Below, piece by piece: positions 22,866 through 33,278 of a stretch of DNA of 64,000 nucleotides. The stretch's first letter is position 1. The number at the start of each line of letters is the position of its first letter. The translations under genes were made by a program, and so were the position numbers. The stretch comes from Sphingomonas canadensis. GTDB lineage: Bacteria > Pseudomonadota > Alphaproteobacteria > Sphingomonadales > Sphingomonadaceae. The stretch covers positions 907,056 to 971,055 of the forward strand of contig NZ_JAPDRA010000001.1 of assembly GCF_026013525.1 (NCBI RefSeq). The letters are read 5' to 3'. The notes under the pieces were generated by a model. The model was not told the origin of the DNA. It searched no databases and saw only the letters and a list, made by a program, of their open reading frames with translations.

Positions 22866-23372
22866 TCAGTCCGCAGGCGACTTGCGCATCGTCAGTTCGC
22901 CGAAGGTCATGAACACCAGGGTGGTGCCCGCAGGTCCCCGGTAGGCGCCCTGCGCTCCCCCCAGGTGGCAGGCGAGCGCGGTGAACTCCCATGCCTCGGC
23001 CTCGCTCGCGACGATCTTGCGGGTGGTGTAACGTTCCAGGCCGTGTTTCTCGCCGAACGCGCGCGCCAGCCGGGCATGCTCGGCCAGCGGCTCCGGCACC
23101 GATGGATGGTCCCAACCCCACAGCCAGGTGTCGTCGCGCGTATTGAAGGTGCCGATCACCTGCATCGGCGCGACGATCTCCATCCCGCGCCTGTTGGTGA
23201 AGGTGATGCGGCCCGTTTCCATGTCCACCGCCCAGTGCGATTCGCCCAGATGCCACGTGGCGTCGTGTGCGGCGGTCTTCGCCTTCAGTTCCTCCATCGC
23301 GCGGAGCAGGGTGGCCTCCGCCTCGGCGTCGTCGCGGGCGCCGAACATCATGCCGAAAATCCGTTCCTTCAC
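22866..23372 (-). CDS. DUF6882-like protein
   Basis: 168 residues. The pattern HLGESHWAVDMETGRITFTNRRGMEIVAPMQVIGTFNTRDDTWLWGWDHPSVPEPL resembles the DUF6882 family (W-x-x-D at the core, G-x-x-x-F, Q-x-I-G-T-F, W-x-W-x-W). There is no known function, signal peptide or membrane segment. It overlaps the end of the phenylalanine hydroxylase gene by four bases and is probably co-translated with it. Confidence 0.7.
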   Translation of the reverse strand: MKERIFGMMFGARDDAEAEATLLRAMEELKAKTAAHDATWHLGESHWAVDMETGRITFTNRRGMEIVAPMQVIGTFNTRDDTWLWGWDHPSVPEPLAEHARLARAFGEKHGLERYTTRKIVASEAEAWEFTALACHLGGAQGAYRGPAGTTLVFMTFGELTMRKSPAD

Positions 23373-24235
23373 GCCCGACCCTTCGCATATTCCTGCGTGC
23401 CGCGCGTGATCACCGCGTCGCCCGGCAGGATCGCCGCGACGGGGATGTCCGGCAGCGGCAGGATCTCCTCATAGAGCGGGGCGAAATCGGTTTCCACGGT
23501 CTGGCGCAGCAGCTCCTCGAAGCTGGGGATGACGAAGTAGTTCTGCTGGAAATCGTCGATCCGGTATTCGGTGCGCATCACCCGCCGCATGTCGAATCCG
23601 ATACGGTTGGGGCTGGGATCGTCGAGCGCGAACAGGCTCTCGCCAAAGCTGGATACGATGCCCGAGCCATAGATGCGCAGCCCGCCCGCCTCGCGCACCA
23701 GCCCGAATTCGACCGTGTACCAATAGAGCCGCCCGAGCTGCTTGAGCGCCCCCAGATCCAGCGCGCGCATGCCGCCGCGGCCATAGGCCTCCAGATAATC
23801 GGCGAACACCGGATCGGCGAGCATCGGCACATGGCCGAACACGTCATGGAAGACGTCCGGCTCCTGGATATAGTCGAGCTGGTCGGCCCGGCGGATGAAA
23901 TTGCCCGCCACGAAGCGGCGGTTGGCCATATGATCGAAGAACACATCGTCGGGCACCAGCCCGGGAACCGCCACCACGCGCCAGCCGGTAAGCTTCATCA
24001 GCCGTTCCGACAGCTCCTCGAAATCCGGGATGCCGGACTTGGAAAGCTCCAGCGCCTCCAGCCCGCGCAGATAGGCCTGGGAGGCGCGGCCGGGCAGCAG
24101 CTTCGCCTGGCGCGCGAACAGCCGGTCCCAGGTCGCATGTTCCTCCGCGGTATAGCGCTCCCATTGCTGCGGGATCGTCCAGTCGGCCGCGGCGCCCTCC
24201 GGCGGGCGTTCCAGGATATGCGTTTCCTTTGTCAT
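23369..24235 (-). CDS. phhA: Phenylalanine 4-monooxygenase
   Basis: Converts phenylalanine to tyrosine with tetrahydrobiopterin-type cofactor and O2. 288 residues from MTKETHILERPP; an upstream in-frame start at 24280 would add a segment with no family match. Iron ligands are His130 and His135 (FHDVFGHVP) and Glu176 (WYTVEFGLV). IYGSGIVSSFGE is also conserved. No pterin carbinolamine dehydratase gene (phhB) is adjacent. The downstream DUF6882-like gene overlaps it. Confidence 0.95.
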   Translation of the reverse strand: MTKETHILERPPEGAAADWTIPQQWERYTAEEHATWDRLFARQAKLLPGRASQAYLRGLEALELSKSGIPDFEELSERLMKLTGWRVVAVPGLVPDDVFFDHMANRRFVAGNFIRRADQLDYIQEPDVFHDVFGHVPMLADPVFADYLEAYGRGGMRALDLGALKQLGRLYWYTVEFGLVREAGGLRIYGSGIVSSFGESLFALDDPSPNRIGFDMRRVMRTEYRIDDFQQNYFVIPSFEELLRQTVETDFAPLYEEILPLPDIPVAAILPGDAVITRGTQEYAKGRA

Positions 24236-24303
24236 CCGCGCGGCATAGCATGGGCGCTGCATCGCGTGAATTGGTGACATATGAAACCAGTTGAAGCGTC
24301 TCC

Positions 24304-25053
24304 ATGGCTGTGAACCCCGCGCTCGTCAGCACCTCGCCCGGCGTGCCGCCATCGCGGCTGGCGTTCCTGGCGGAAACCCCGCGCGCGGCGTGGAACATGG
24401 CATCGCTCGCGCTCAGCGGGCGCAGGCTGCGCGCCGCCCCGCGCGGCGACGGACGGCCGGTGATGCTGCTGCCGGGGCTGGGCAACGTCGATCTTTCGAA
24501 CCTGGCGCTGCTGCGGTTCCTGCGGGGGCTGGGCTACAATGTCCGGGGCTGGGGGCTTGGCGCCAACCTTGGCACGCGCACCGTGGGGCGCGAGGCGGAG
24601 CGGCTGATCGCGCGGGTGGAGGCGATGGCGGCGGAGGCGGGGGAAAAGGTGACGCTCGTCGGCGTCTCGCTCGGCGGGATCATGGCGCGGATCGTGGCGC
24701 AGCGCCGGCCGGATCTGGTGCGCGAGGTGATCACGATCAGCGCGCCCTTCGCCGGACCGCCCACGTCAACCAATGTGTGGCGCGCGTTCGAGCTGCTGAG
24801 CGGCGAACGGATCAGCGATCCCGGCGTGCAGGAGCGTTCGGCCGAGGCCGCCGCGCCGCTGCCCGTGCCCGCCACCGCGATCTGGAGCCGCAGCGACGGG
24901 CTGGTCAACGGGCTGATCTGCCACGACGGCGCGTGCCGATCGATCGAGATCGAGAGCAGCCACCTGTGGGTACAGTTCAAGCCGGAGGTGCTGCTCGCGG
25001 TCGCCGGCACGCTGGCCGGCGATACCGGTCAATGGTCGAACGAGGTCTCGTAA
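24304..25053 (+). CDS. Alpha/beta hydrolase
   Basis: 249 residues. The nucleophile elbow is GVSLGG (LVGVSLGGIMARIVA), preceded by an oxyanion-type strand VMLLPGLGNVDLSN; a likely late acid/His pair is WSRSDGLV and IESSHLWV. There is no clear signal peptide. It resembles lipase/esterase-type hydrolases, but the substrate is unknown. Its last 25 bases overlap the end of the convergent small lipoprotein gene. Confidence 0.8.
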   Translation: MAVNPALVSTSPGVPPSRLAFLAETPRAAWNMASLALSGRRLRAAPRGDGRPVMLLPGLGNVDLSNLALLRFLRGLGYNVRGWGLGANLGTRTVGREAERLIARVEAMAAEAGEKVTLVGVSLGGIMARIVAQRRPDLVREVITISAPFAGPPTSTNVWRAFELLSGERISDPGVQERSAEAAAPLPVPATAIWSRSDGLVNGLICHDGACRSIEIESSHLWVQFKPEVLLAVAGTLAGDTGQWSNEVS

Positions 25054-25313
25054 CCGTCGCCGCCGCAGTTGCGCGGCTTCTTGCGGCAGGCCGCCTCGCG
25101 CTCCTTGCGGGCCTTGGCGTCGCGGGCCTCCTGCTTGCGCATCTTGCGGCCATAGTTGCGATCGGATTCGTCCTGGCTGGTGGTGGCCCAGTCGGCCGCC
25201 TGCGCACCCGCCTTGAACGGCATGGTGGCGACACCCAGCACCGAAGGAGCGCCGCAGCCCGAAAGCAGCAGCGAAACGCCGGCCAGCGCCGGAAGAGCAA
25301 CGGAAACGCGCAT
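25029..25313 (-). CDS. Small putative lipoprotein
   Basis: 94 residues. MRVSVALPALAGVSLLLSGCGAP has a lipobox (LLSGC). The mature part is short and very charged (RKMRKQEARDAKARKEREAACRKKPRNCGG), with two further Cys. No domain is recognised. It ends inside the convergent hydrolase gene. Confidence 0.7.
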   Translation of the reverse strand: MRVSVALPALAGVSLLLSGCGAPSVLGVATMPFKAGAQAADWATTSQDESDRNYGRKMRKQEARDAKARKEREAACRKKPRNCGGDGYETSFDH

Positions 25314-25327
25314 AGATCGACCCCCTG

Positions 25328-26416
25328 TCAGCGGGTGGGCCGTCCCTCAGCACCACGCGCTTGGACGGCGATATAAGGGTAATCGGTGAATAAACCGTCC
25401 ACGCCAATTCCGATAAACTGCGTGATCTCCCCCGCCAGATCGCCGTGCGCGGCCGGATTGGTGCCGGTGCGATATTGCGGCAGCAGGAAGAAATTCTCCG
25501 CGCGGAAGGTCCAGGGATGCACCTTCAGCCCCGCGGCATGCGCATCGGCCACCAGCGCGGAGGGTGCCGCCGCGCCGGGCGCCAGGATCATCGCCTTTTC
25601 CGGCCCGATGCCCCAGGCATAGGCGGCGATCGCGCGCAGACCATCGGGCGTGGCCATCGCGGCATAGCTGGGCGCGGCGCCGTCCGCCGGCCCGCCCGCC
25701 GCGCTCATCAACTGGATCAGCCGCACGCCGGTCATCGTGCGCAGCCGCTTCAGATTCGCCACCTCGAACGACTGGATGAACACCGGCGCCGCCGCCGTGC
25801 GCCATCCCGCCGCGTCCAGCGCCGCCACCAGCCGCGCTTCCAGCGGCAGGCCGATCGACGCGAAATAGCTGGGGTGCTTGGTTTCCGGATAGATGCCGAT
25901 CGTGCGCCCGGTCTCCGCGCTCGCGCGCCTGGCGAGCGCGATGATCTCGTCCAGCGTCGGGATCTGCGCCTGGCCGTCGAACGCCTTGTTGCCCGGCCGC
26001 AGCATCGGCAGCCGTTCCCTGGCGCGCAGCGTCTTCAGCTCGGCCAGCGTGAAATCCTCGGTGAACCAGCCGGTCTGGCGTTCGCCGTCGATCGTCTTGG
26101 TGGTCTTGCGCGCGGCGAACTCGGGATGATCGGCCACGTCGGTGGTGTCGGTGATGTTGTTCTCGTGCCGTGCCACCAGCACGCCGTCCTTCGTCGGCAC
26201 CAGATCGGGCTCGATGAAGTCGGCGCCCTGCGCGATGGCGAGTTCATAGGAGAGCAGCGTGTGTTCGGGCCGTTCGCCGCTGGCGCCGCGATGGGCGATG
26301 ATGATCACTGGGCTTGCCTCCGCCGCATCCTTGGTCACGGCGACGCTGTGCCCCGGCGCGCAGCCCTGCGCCAGCGCGAACGGCAGCAGCAGGGACAATC
26401 GGAACATCCGCATCAT
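25328..26416 (-). CDS. glpQ: Periplasmic glycerophosphodiester phosphodiesterase
   Basis: Hydrolyses glycerophosphodiesters to glycerol-3-phosphate and an alcohol. 362 residues starting MMRMFRLSLLLPFALAQGCAPG, an export signal with a possible lipobox at the Cys. Active-site motifs: IIIAHRGASGERPEHTLLSYELAIAQGADFIEPDLVPTKDGVLVARHE (catalytic HRG...H and the metal ligands E, D). GLKVHPWTFR and GVDGLFTDYP close the barrel. The length and TDTTDVADHPEFA insertion match GlpQ-type enzymes. Confidence 0.92.
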   Translation of the reverse strand: MMRMFRLSLLLPFALAQGCAPGHSVAVTKDAAEASPVIIIAHRGASGERPEHTLLSYELAIAQGADFIEPDLVPTKDGVLVARHENNITDTTDVADHPEFAARKTTKTIDGERQTGWFTEDFTLAELKTLRARERLPMLRPGNKAFDGQAQIPTLDEIIALARRASAETGRTIGIYPETKHPSYFASIGLPLEARLVAALDAAGWRTAAAPVFIQSFEVANLKRLRTMTGVRLIQLMSAAGGPADGAAPSYAAMATPDGLRAIAAYAWGIGPEKAMILAPGAAAPSALVADAHAAGLKVHPWTFRAENFFLLPQYRTGTNPAAHGDLAGEITQFIGIGVDGLFTDYPYIAVQARGAEGRPTR

Positions 26417-26535
26417 GCCGTGCGCGCTAGCCGCGGCATGTGACGGTACGAAGGCGGCGGACCGCGAAATCCTTGCTTGCACCCCCCGCCGCGCGGCGGG
26501 CAAAGGGGGCGCGCAGAAACAGGAGAGCGAGGCGC

Positions 26536-28473
<1,938 letters not shown>

Positions 28474-28537
28474 GCGCCGGGCTCCTTCCGGGGACGTGGC
28501 GCCGTCGCGCGATCCCGGTCGCGTGACCCCAGAAATA

Positions 28538-28563
28538 GAAGAGGGGGCCGCGGCCCCCTCTTC
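28538..28563. terminator. Bidirectional hairpin terminator between acs and the peptide transporter
   Basis: Perfect palindrome of two 13-base arms (GAAGAGGGGGCCG and its complement). It sits between two convergent genes. On the minus strand it is followed by a U-rich stretch (TATTTCT), on the plus strand only weakly, so it works best for the transporter gene. Confidence 0.8.
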
Positions 28564-28578
28564 CGGTTCAGGTCCGGC

Positions 28579-30174
28579 CTACAGGTCGGTCTTGGGAGGC
28601 CGCAGCCCCTCCGGCTCCGCGCCCATCGGCGCACCGTCGTCGCGCAGCGTGTCGAGGTGCATCCACTTGCGCACCATCGGGCTGAGCAGCAGCACCACCA
28701 CGCCCACGCCGATCGCGATCCAGCCGAACAGGTCGTAGATGTGGAGCAGCCCGTCCTTGGTGATCGCGCCGTCGTGGCCGCCGGTCGCCTCGCCGATCTT
28801 GCCGGCCACGAAGTTGCCGACCGCCGTCATGTAGAACCAGGCGCCCATGATCAGCGACGCCAGGAACTTCGGCGCCAGCCGGTTCATCGCGGACAGGCCC
28901 ACCGGCGAGAGGCAGAGCTCCGCGGTGGTGGCCAGGAGGTAGTAGGCGAAGACCAGGATGACGGGCGTCATCGCCTCGATCCCCCAGGCCTTCGCACCCC
29001 ACACCAGCACCAGGTTGGCGAGGCCCATCTGGAGCAGCGCGATGCCGAACTTGGCCGGCGCCGAAGGCTCCAGCCCGCGCTTCGCCAGCATCTGCCACAA
29101 GCCGGCGAACAGCGGCGCGAAGAGGATGATGTAGATCGGGTTGATCGACTGGAAGATGCCCGCCGGAACGCCGCTGCGATCGACGAACTTGTCGGTGAAC
29201 TGGTTCATCGATCCGCCCGCCTGTTCGAACAGGCCCCAGAAGATCGGGTTCAAGGAGATCAGGAACAGGATCGCGAACATGCGCTCGCGCGGCTCCTTGG
29301 GCAGCTTGAAGCTCTCGTAGAGGACATAGCCGAGCAGCGCGATGCCGGAGACCGCGAGCAGCGTCTGGATCACGTCCTGATACTGCACCAGCGCCCAGAT
29401 CACCGCGACCGAGGCGAAGCCGACGCCGTAGAGCATCATCTCCTTCGATCGGTCGAGCGGGGCCGGAGCCTCGCCGGCGCCGCGCAGCGCGGGCTTGCCC
29501 AGCACGAACACGACCAGGCCCGCCAGCATGCCGATGCCCGCCAGGCCGAAGCCATAGCCCCAGCCGATCGTCTGGCCGAGATAGGCGACCATGATGGTGC
29601 CCAGCGCGGCGCCCACGTTGATGCCCATGTAGAAGATCGTATAGGCCGCGTCGCGCCGCGTGTCGGTCAGGTTGTAGAGCTGGCCCACCATCACCGAGAT
29701 GTTGGCCTTCAGGAAGCCCGAGCCGACGATGATGAAGGCGAGCGCCAGCCAGAAGACGTTGATCGTCGGATCATTCTGTCCGCCCGTCCCCTCGACCGCC
29801 ATCAGCGAATGGCCGGCCGCGAGCAGCAGCCCGCCGAACAGAACCGCCTTGCGCTGGCCCAGGTAGCGATCCGCCAGATAGCCGCCCAGCACCGGCGTGA
29901 TGTACACCAGCGCGGTGTAGGCGCCGTAGATCACGTTCGACTTGGCTTCCGAGAACAGCCAGTGCTGCGCCAGGTAGAACACCAGGATCGCGCGCATGCC
30001 GTAGTAGGAGAAACGCTCCCACATCTCGGCGAAGAACAGCATGTAGAGGCCCTTGGGATGGCCGGCGAACTCGGGCTTGCGGCTGGTCGCGATCAGCGCG
30101 CCGCCCGCGAGGAAGGCGAAGAGCAGGACCACGGCGGCCGCCGCGATCCAGTCGCCCTCTACCCACAGCGACAT
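28579..30174 (-). CDS. POT/PTR-family proton-coupled oligopeptide transporter
   Basis: 531 residues from ATG 30174 (MSLWVEGDWIAAAAVVLLF). The frame is open to 30264, but the extra N-terminus is Arg-rich and unlikely. About 14 membrane segments. The family signatures are visible: MLFFAEMWERFSYYGMRAILVFYL (E-x-x-E-R-F-x-Y-Y-type helix 1), GGYLADRYLGQRK and FYMGINVGAALG (PTR2 signature region), and LCLSPVGLSAMNRLAP. It imports di/tripeptides with protons in the inner membrane. Confidence 0.93.
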   Translation of the reverse strand: MSLWVEGDWIAAAAVVLLFAFLAGGALIATSRKPEFAGHPKGLYMLFFAEMWERFSYYGMRAILVFYLAQHWLFSEAKSNVIYGAYTALVYITPVLGGYLADRYLGQRKAVLFGGLLLAAGHSLMAVEGTGGQNDPTINVFWLALAFIIVGSGFLKANISVMVGQLYNLTDTRRDAAYTIFYMGINVGAALGTIMVAYLGQTIGWGYGFGLAGIGMLAGLVVFVLGKPALRGAGEAPAPLDRSKEMMLYGVGFASVAVIWALVQYQDVIQTLLAVSGIALLGYVLYESFKLPKEPRERMFAILFLISLNPIFWGLFEQAGGSMNQFTDKFVDRSGVPAGIFQSINPIYIILFAPLFAGLWQMLAKRGLEPSAPAKFGIALLQMGLANLVLVWGAKAWGIEAMTPVILVFAYYLLATTAELCLSPVGLSAMNRLAPKFLASLIMGAWFYMTAVGNFVAGKIGEATGGHDGAITKDGLLHIYDLFGWIAIGVGVVVLLLSPMVRKWMHLDTLRDDGAPMGAEPEGLRPPKTDL

Positions 30175-30335
30175 GTCTTTGAATTGAGGCAAGGTTCGAC
30201 CCCCTCTGATTGCCTGTCCGTTCCGTGCCCGTGCGAGTGCCCGTGACAGAACGATGAATGGCATGGGAACCTAACGCCGCAATCCGGCTTGCCAAGCGCA
30301 TTGTCATGCGCCGCCGCGCCGCCTAGCTGGGCGGC

Positions 30336-30938
30336 ATGACGCTCAACGATCGCTCGACGCCGCTCGCATTCCTCGCAACCCGCCGTTCGGGCAAGCCCCG
30401 CGACCTGGCCGCGCCGGGGCCGGACGCGGCGCAGATGGACCGGATGATCGCCATCGCCGCGCGCACGCCGGACCATGGCAAGCTCGCGCCCTGGCGCTTC
30501 GTGACGGTGGAAAGCGATCAGCGCGACGCCTTCGCCGCGCTGCTGCGCGATGCGCTGAAGATCGAGCGGCCCGGCGCATCGGACGCGGACATCGACGCGG
30601 CGGTGCGCGATTTCGCCTATCAGGCCCCGGCGCTGGTGGTGGTGCTCTCCACGCCGCGCACGGGCAGCAAGATCCCGGTGTGGGAGCAGGAGCTGTCGGC
30701 GGGTGCGGCGTGCATGAACCTGCTCCACGCCGCCAACGCGCTGGGCTTCGCCGGCGGCTGGCTGACCGGCTGGGCAACCTATTCGGACCGGGTGCGCGAT
30801 GCCTTCGGCGGCGAGGGCGAGCGGATCGCCGGCTTCGTCTTCATCGGCACCCCGGCCAAGCCGCTGGAGGAACGGCCGCGTCCCGAACTGTCCGAAATCG
30901 CACATAAGTGGAATCCGGGGTATGGACGCGAAGGCTGA
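30336..30938 (+). CDS. Nitroreductase-family FMN protein (YdjA-like)
   Basis: 200 residues. RRSGKPRDLAAPGPD, APWRFVTVE, LSAGAACMNLLHAANALGFAGGWLTGWATYSD and GFVFIGTP follow the compact YdjA-like nitroreductase fold with FMN bound between subunits. The physiological substrate is unknown. Its stop lies 18 bases before the ATG of the GntR gene, so the GntR promoter falls in its 3' end. Confidence 0.9.
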   Translation: MTLNDRSTPLAFLATRRSGKPRDLAAPGPDAAQMDRMIAIAARTPDHGKLAPWRFVTVESDQRDAFAALLRDALKIERPGASDADIDAAVRDFAYQAPALVVVLSTPRTGSKIPVWEQELSAGAACMNLLHAANALGFAGGWLTGWATYSDRVRDAFGGEGERIAGFVFIGTPAKPLEERPRPELSEIAHKWNPGYGREG

Positions 30939-30941
30939 TTG

Positions 30942-30963
30942 CTGTATTATGGCAGCATGACAG
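30942..30963 (+). promoter_or_regulatory. Operator candidate overlapping promoter and start codon of the GntR gene
   Basis: Halves CTGTATTATGG and CAGCATGACAG. It agrees at 18 of 22 positions with the reverse strand of the dyad before sppA (20290-20311). A TGGACG (30923-30928) / 16 bases / TATTAT (30945-30950) promoter would start transcription at or beside the ATG at 30957, giving a leaderless mRNA whose promoter would be blocked by its own product. Confidence 0.55.
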
Positions 30964-31313
30964 CGCTCGAGCATGAGGACTCGCCGGTCTATCTGAAGCT
31001 GCGTGCAAGCATCGCGGCGGCGGTTCTGCGCGGCGAATATCGCGCGGGCGATCAGCTCCCCTCGGTGCGCGCGCTGGCCGCCGAACATGGCGCCAACCCG
31101 CTTACCGTGGCCAAGGCCTATCAAAGCTTTCAGGACGACGGCTATGTCGAGGTGCGCCGCGGCGTGGGCATGTTCGTGCTGCCCGGCGCGGTGGAGCGGC
31201 TGCGCATCGCCGAGCGCGAGCGCTTCCTGAACGGCTATTGGCCGCGCATCCGCGATCATATCGCGCTGCTGGGCCTGAACGTGCAGGACCTGTTCGATCG
31301 CGAGCTGGCCTGA
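30957..31313 (+). CDS. GntR-family transcriptional regulator, YtrA subfamily
   Basis: 118 residues, the short YtrA-type form: one winged helix-turn-helix (PVYLKLRASIAAAVLRGEYRAGDQLPSVRALAAEHGANPLTVAKAYQSFQDDGYVEVRRGVGMFV) and only a short two-helix dimerisation tail (AERERFLNGYWPRIRDHIALLGL). YtrA regulators usually repress their own operon, which often encodes membrane transport functions. Here the next genes, 23 bases on, are a signal peptidase and a membrane protein. The start codon sits inside its proposed operator. Confidence 0.9.
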   Translation: MTALEHEDSPVYLKLRASIAAAVLRGEYRAGDQLPSVRALAAEHGANPLTVAKAYQSFQDDGYVEVRRGVGMFVLPGAVERLRIAERERFLNGYWPRIRDHIALLGLNVQDLFDRELA

Positions 31314-31336
31314 CCCTCCTCCACGGGAACCCGCAC

Positions 31337-32185
31337 ATGGATGACGAACAGAAGACGAGCCCATGGCGGTCCGCCGTGGGCTGGGCACTGCTGGTGCTGG
31401 GCATCTTCCTGTTCCAGAGCGCGGCGGCGCGGAGGATGTACATCCCCTCGGGCTCGATGATGCCCACGCTGCTGAAGGGCGATCAGCTCATCGTCAGCAA
31501 ATATCCCTATGGCTGGTCCTATGCCTCGCTGGCGATCCACCCGGCCACGGTGATCCCGGGCAAGCTGTTCGGCCGCCTGCCCGAGCGCGGCGACATCGTG
31601 ACCGTGGCGCGGCGCGGCGACGGGGCGGACCTGATCAAGCGCGTGATCGGCCTGCCCGGCGACCGGATCGAGGTGCGCCAGGGCCGGCTGATCCTGAACG
31701 GCGCGGTGGTGCGCCGCGTGCCCGTGGGCGCGGCGGCGCTGCCGGTGGACGAGAACCTGCCGTGCGACGAGCCGCGGCTGGCGCGCTTCCGTTTGGCGGG
31801 GCCGGACGGCAAGCTCTATTGCCGCCTGCCGCTGTTCCGCGAGACGCTGCCCAACGGCGTGAGCTATGACACGGTGGACCTGACCGCCGACGCGGCGGAC
31901 CCGTCGCAGCAAAGCTTCGGCGACAATTACGGGCCGGTCACCGTGCCCGATGGCCATGTGTTCCTGATGGGCGACAATCGCGACGCATCGGCCGACAGCC
32001 GCTTCCCGCTCGACAACCTGGGGCTGGGCGGCCCGGTGCCGGTCGAGACGATCAGCGGCCGCGCGGAGCTGATCACCCACAGCTATGACGGCACCGGAAG
32101 CTGGCTGAACCCGATAAGCTGGTTCACCACCACGCGCGAAGGCCGTTCCTGGACCAGCCTGAGGCCGGAGAAGGCGGGGAAGTAA
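31337..32185 (+). CDS. lepB: Signal peptidase I
   Basis: 282 residues from MDDEQKTSPWRSAVGW; the upstream extension overlaps the GntR gene. One N-terminal membrane anchor (SAVGWALLVLGIFLFQSA). Box B YIPSGSMMPTLLKGD has the catalytic Ser40. Box D DLIKRVIGLPGDRIEV has the general-base Lys101. Box E is FLMGDNRDASADSR. It removes signal peptides of exported proteins at the outer face of the inner membrane. It sits in a GntR-led operon and not next to rnc/era, so it may be an additional, regulated LepB (inference). Confidence 0.95.
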   Translation: MDDEQKTSPWRSAVGWALLVLGIFLFQSAAARRMYIPSGSMMPTLLKGDQLIVSKYPYGWSYASLAIHPATVIPGKLFGRLPERGDIVTVARRGDGADLIKRVIGLPGDRIEVRQGRLILNGAVVRRVPVGAAALPVDENLPCDEPRLARFRLAGPDGKLYCRLPLFRETLPNGVSYDTVDLTADAADPSQQSFGDNYGPVTVPDGHVFLMGDNRDASADSRFPLDNLGLGGPVPVETISGRAELITHSYDGTGSWLNPISWFTTTREGRSWTSLRPEKAGK

Positions 32186-32228
32186 CCCCGGCCTTGCGCT
32201 GCGCGCGCCGCGGGCGCAGACGCGGCTC

Positions 32229-33278
32229 ATGGATGGTCAGGCCCCTACCGGCCCGGCGGGCTTCGCCGGCCTGCTCCGCGATCCGCGCGCGCTGCTGGCC
32301 CGGGCGGCTCCGTTCGCCGCGCTCGCGCTCGCCTGGATCGCGGTGCGGACGCCCATCGCCGCGCAATATCCGCGCACGGCCGCGCTGCTGTTCCTGTGGA
32401 TCGCCGCCGATTCGCTGACGCTGCCGGTGGTCGCCCGCGCGCGCCGGCAGGCGGGAGCGCCGCTGTGGCGCCCCGCGCTGGCCGCGCTGGCGGCGGCGGG
32501 GGCCGCCGGGGCGATCGGCCTGCCCCAGCCGATCCGCGCGGCGCTGTGGGCGATGCCGGTGGCGATCGGCGCGATCGCCGCGCTCGTCGCGCTCCACACC
32601 GGCTGGAGCATTGCCCGCGCGGTGGCCGTGCGGCGTGGAGGAAGCGGCTGGACCGACGTTGCGGCGGAACTGATGCCCCGGCCGCTCGCCCGGCTGGCGG
32701 CGGCGGAGCTGTCGCTGCTCCGGCTTGCGCTGTTCCGCTGGAACGCCGCGCCGGACGTGCCCGCGGGCGCCACGGCCTTCGCCTATCACCGCCATCTGGC
32801 GCCGATGATGAGCGCGATGATCGCGCTGCAGGTGATCGAGATCGGCGTGACGCACCTGTTGCTCAGCCACTGGAGCCCGATGGCGGCGCTGGTGCTGTTC
32901 GGGATCAGCGATATCGCGCTGCTCTACATGATCGGGCTGGTCAAATCGCTGCGGCTGCGGCCCGTGCTGTTGCTGGGCGACGGCGCGTTGCGGGTGCGCG
33001 CGGGCATCCTGATCGACCATGGCATCCCGCGCGAAGCGATCGTGCGCGTGCATGGCGCCGTCACCCGGGACGTGGTGAAGGCGCGCGATACGCTGAACGC
33101 CGCGCTGCTCGCCTGGCCCAATTTGATCGTGGAGCTGGCCGCGCCGATGCCGGCGGGACCGCGCCGCCGGCCGGTGCGGCGGATCGCGCTGCGCCTGGAC
33201 GACGCAGCGGCGTTCCTGGCCGCCTTTCCCCCGCCGCCCGCGGATCAGGCCGCGAATTCCTCCGCGCCCACGGCATAG
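32229..33278 (+). CDS. Multi-pass membrane protein, unrecognised
   Basis: 349 residues, Ala/Leu-rich, with about seven predicted membrane segments in the first 230 residues (for example AAPFAALALAWIAV, TAALLFLWIAADSL, MPVAIGAIAALVALHTGW, MAALVLFGISDIALLYMIGLV). A soluble C-terminal part (LRPVLLLGDGALRVRAGILIDHGIPREAIVRVHG) resembles a bacterial PH-like beta structure. It follows lepB by 43 bases on the same strand and is probably the third gene of the GntR operon. Its last 34 bases overlap the end of the convergent acyl-CoA dehydrogenase gene. Confidence 0.75.
   Translation: MDGQAPTGPAGFAGLLRDPRALLARAAPFAALALAWIAVRTPIAAQYPRTAALLFLWIAADSLTLPVVARARRQAGAPLWRPALAALAAAGAAGAIGLPQPIRAALWAMPVAIGAIAALVALHTGWSIARAVAVRRGGSGWTDVAAELMPRPLARLAAAELSLLRLALFRWNAAPDVPAGATAFAYHRHLAPMMSAMIALQVIEIGVTHLLLSHWSPMAALVLFGISDIALLYMIGLVKSLRLRPVLLLGDGALRVRAGILIDHGIPREAIVRVHGAVTRDVVKARDTLNAALLAWPNLIVELAAPMPAGPRRRPVRRIALRLDDAAAFLAAFPPPPADQAANSSAPTA

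Noticed and set aside
24979..25300. Frame with many Arg/Ala residues opposite the small lipoprotein (24977-25300)
   Set aside because: Shadow frame; the 94-residue lipoprotein frame has a proper signal sequence and lipobox.
33245..33278. Convergent 3' overlap of the membrane protein and acyl-CoA dehydrogenase genes as a sign of misannotation
   Set aside because: Both frames are well supported by length and domains; short tail-to-tail overlaps are common in compact genomes.
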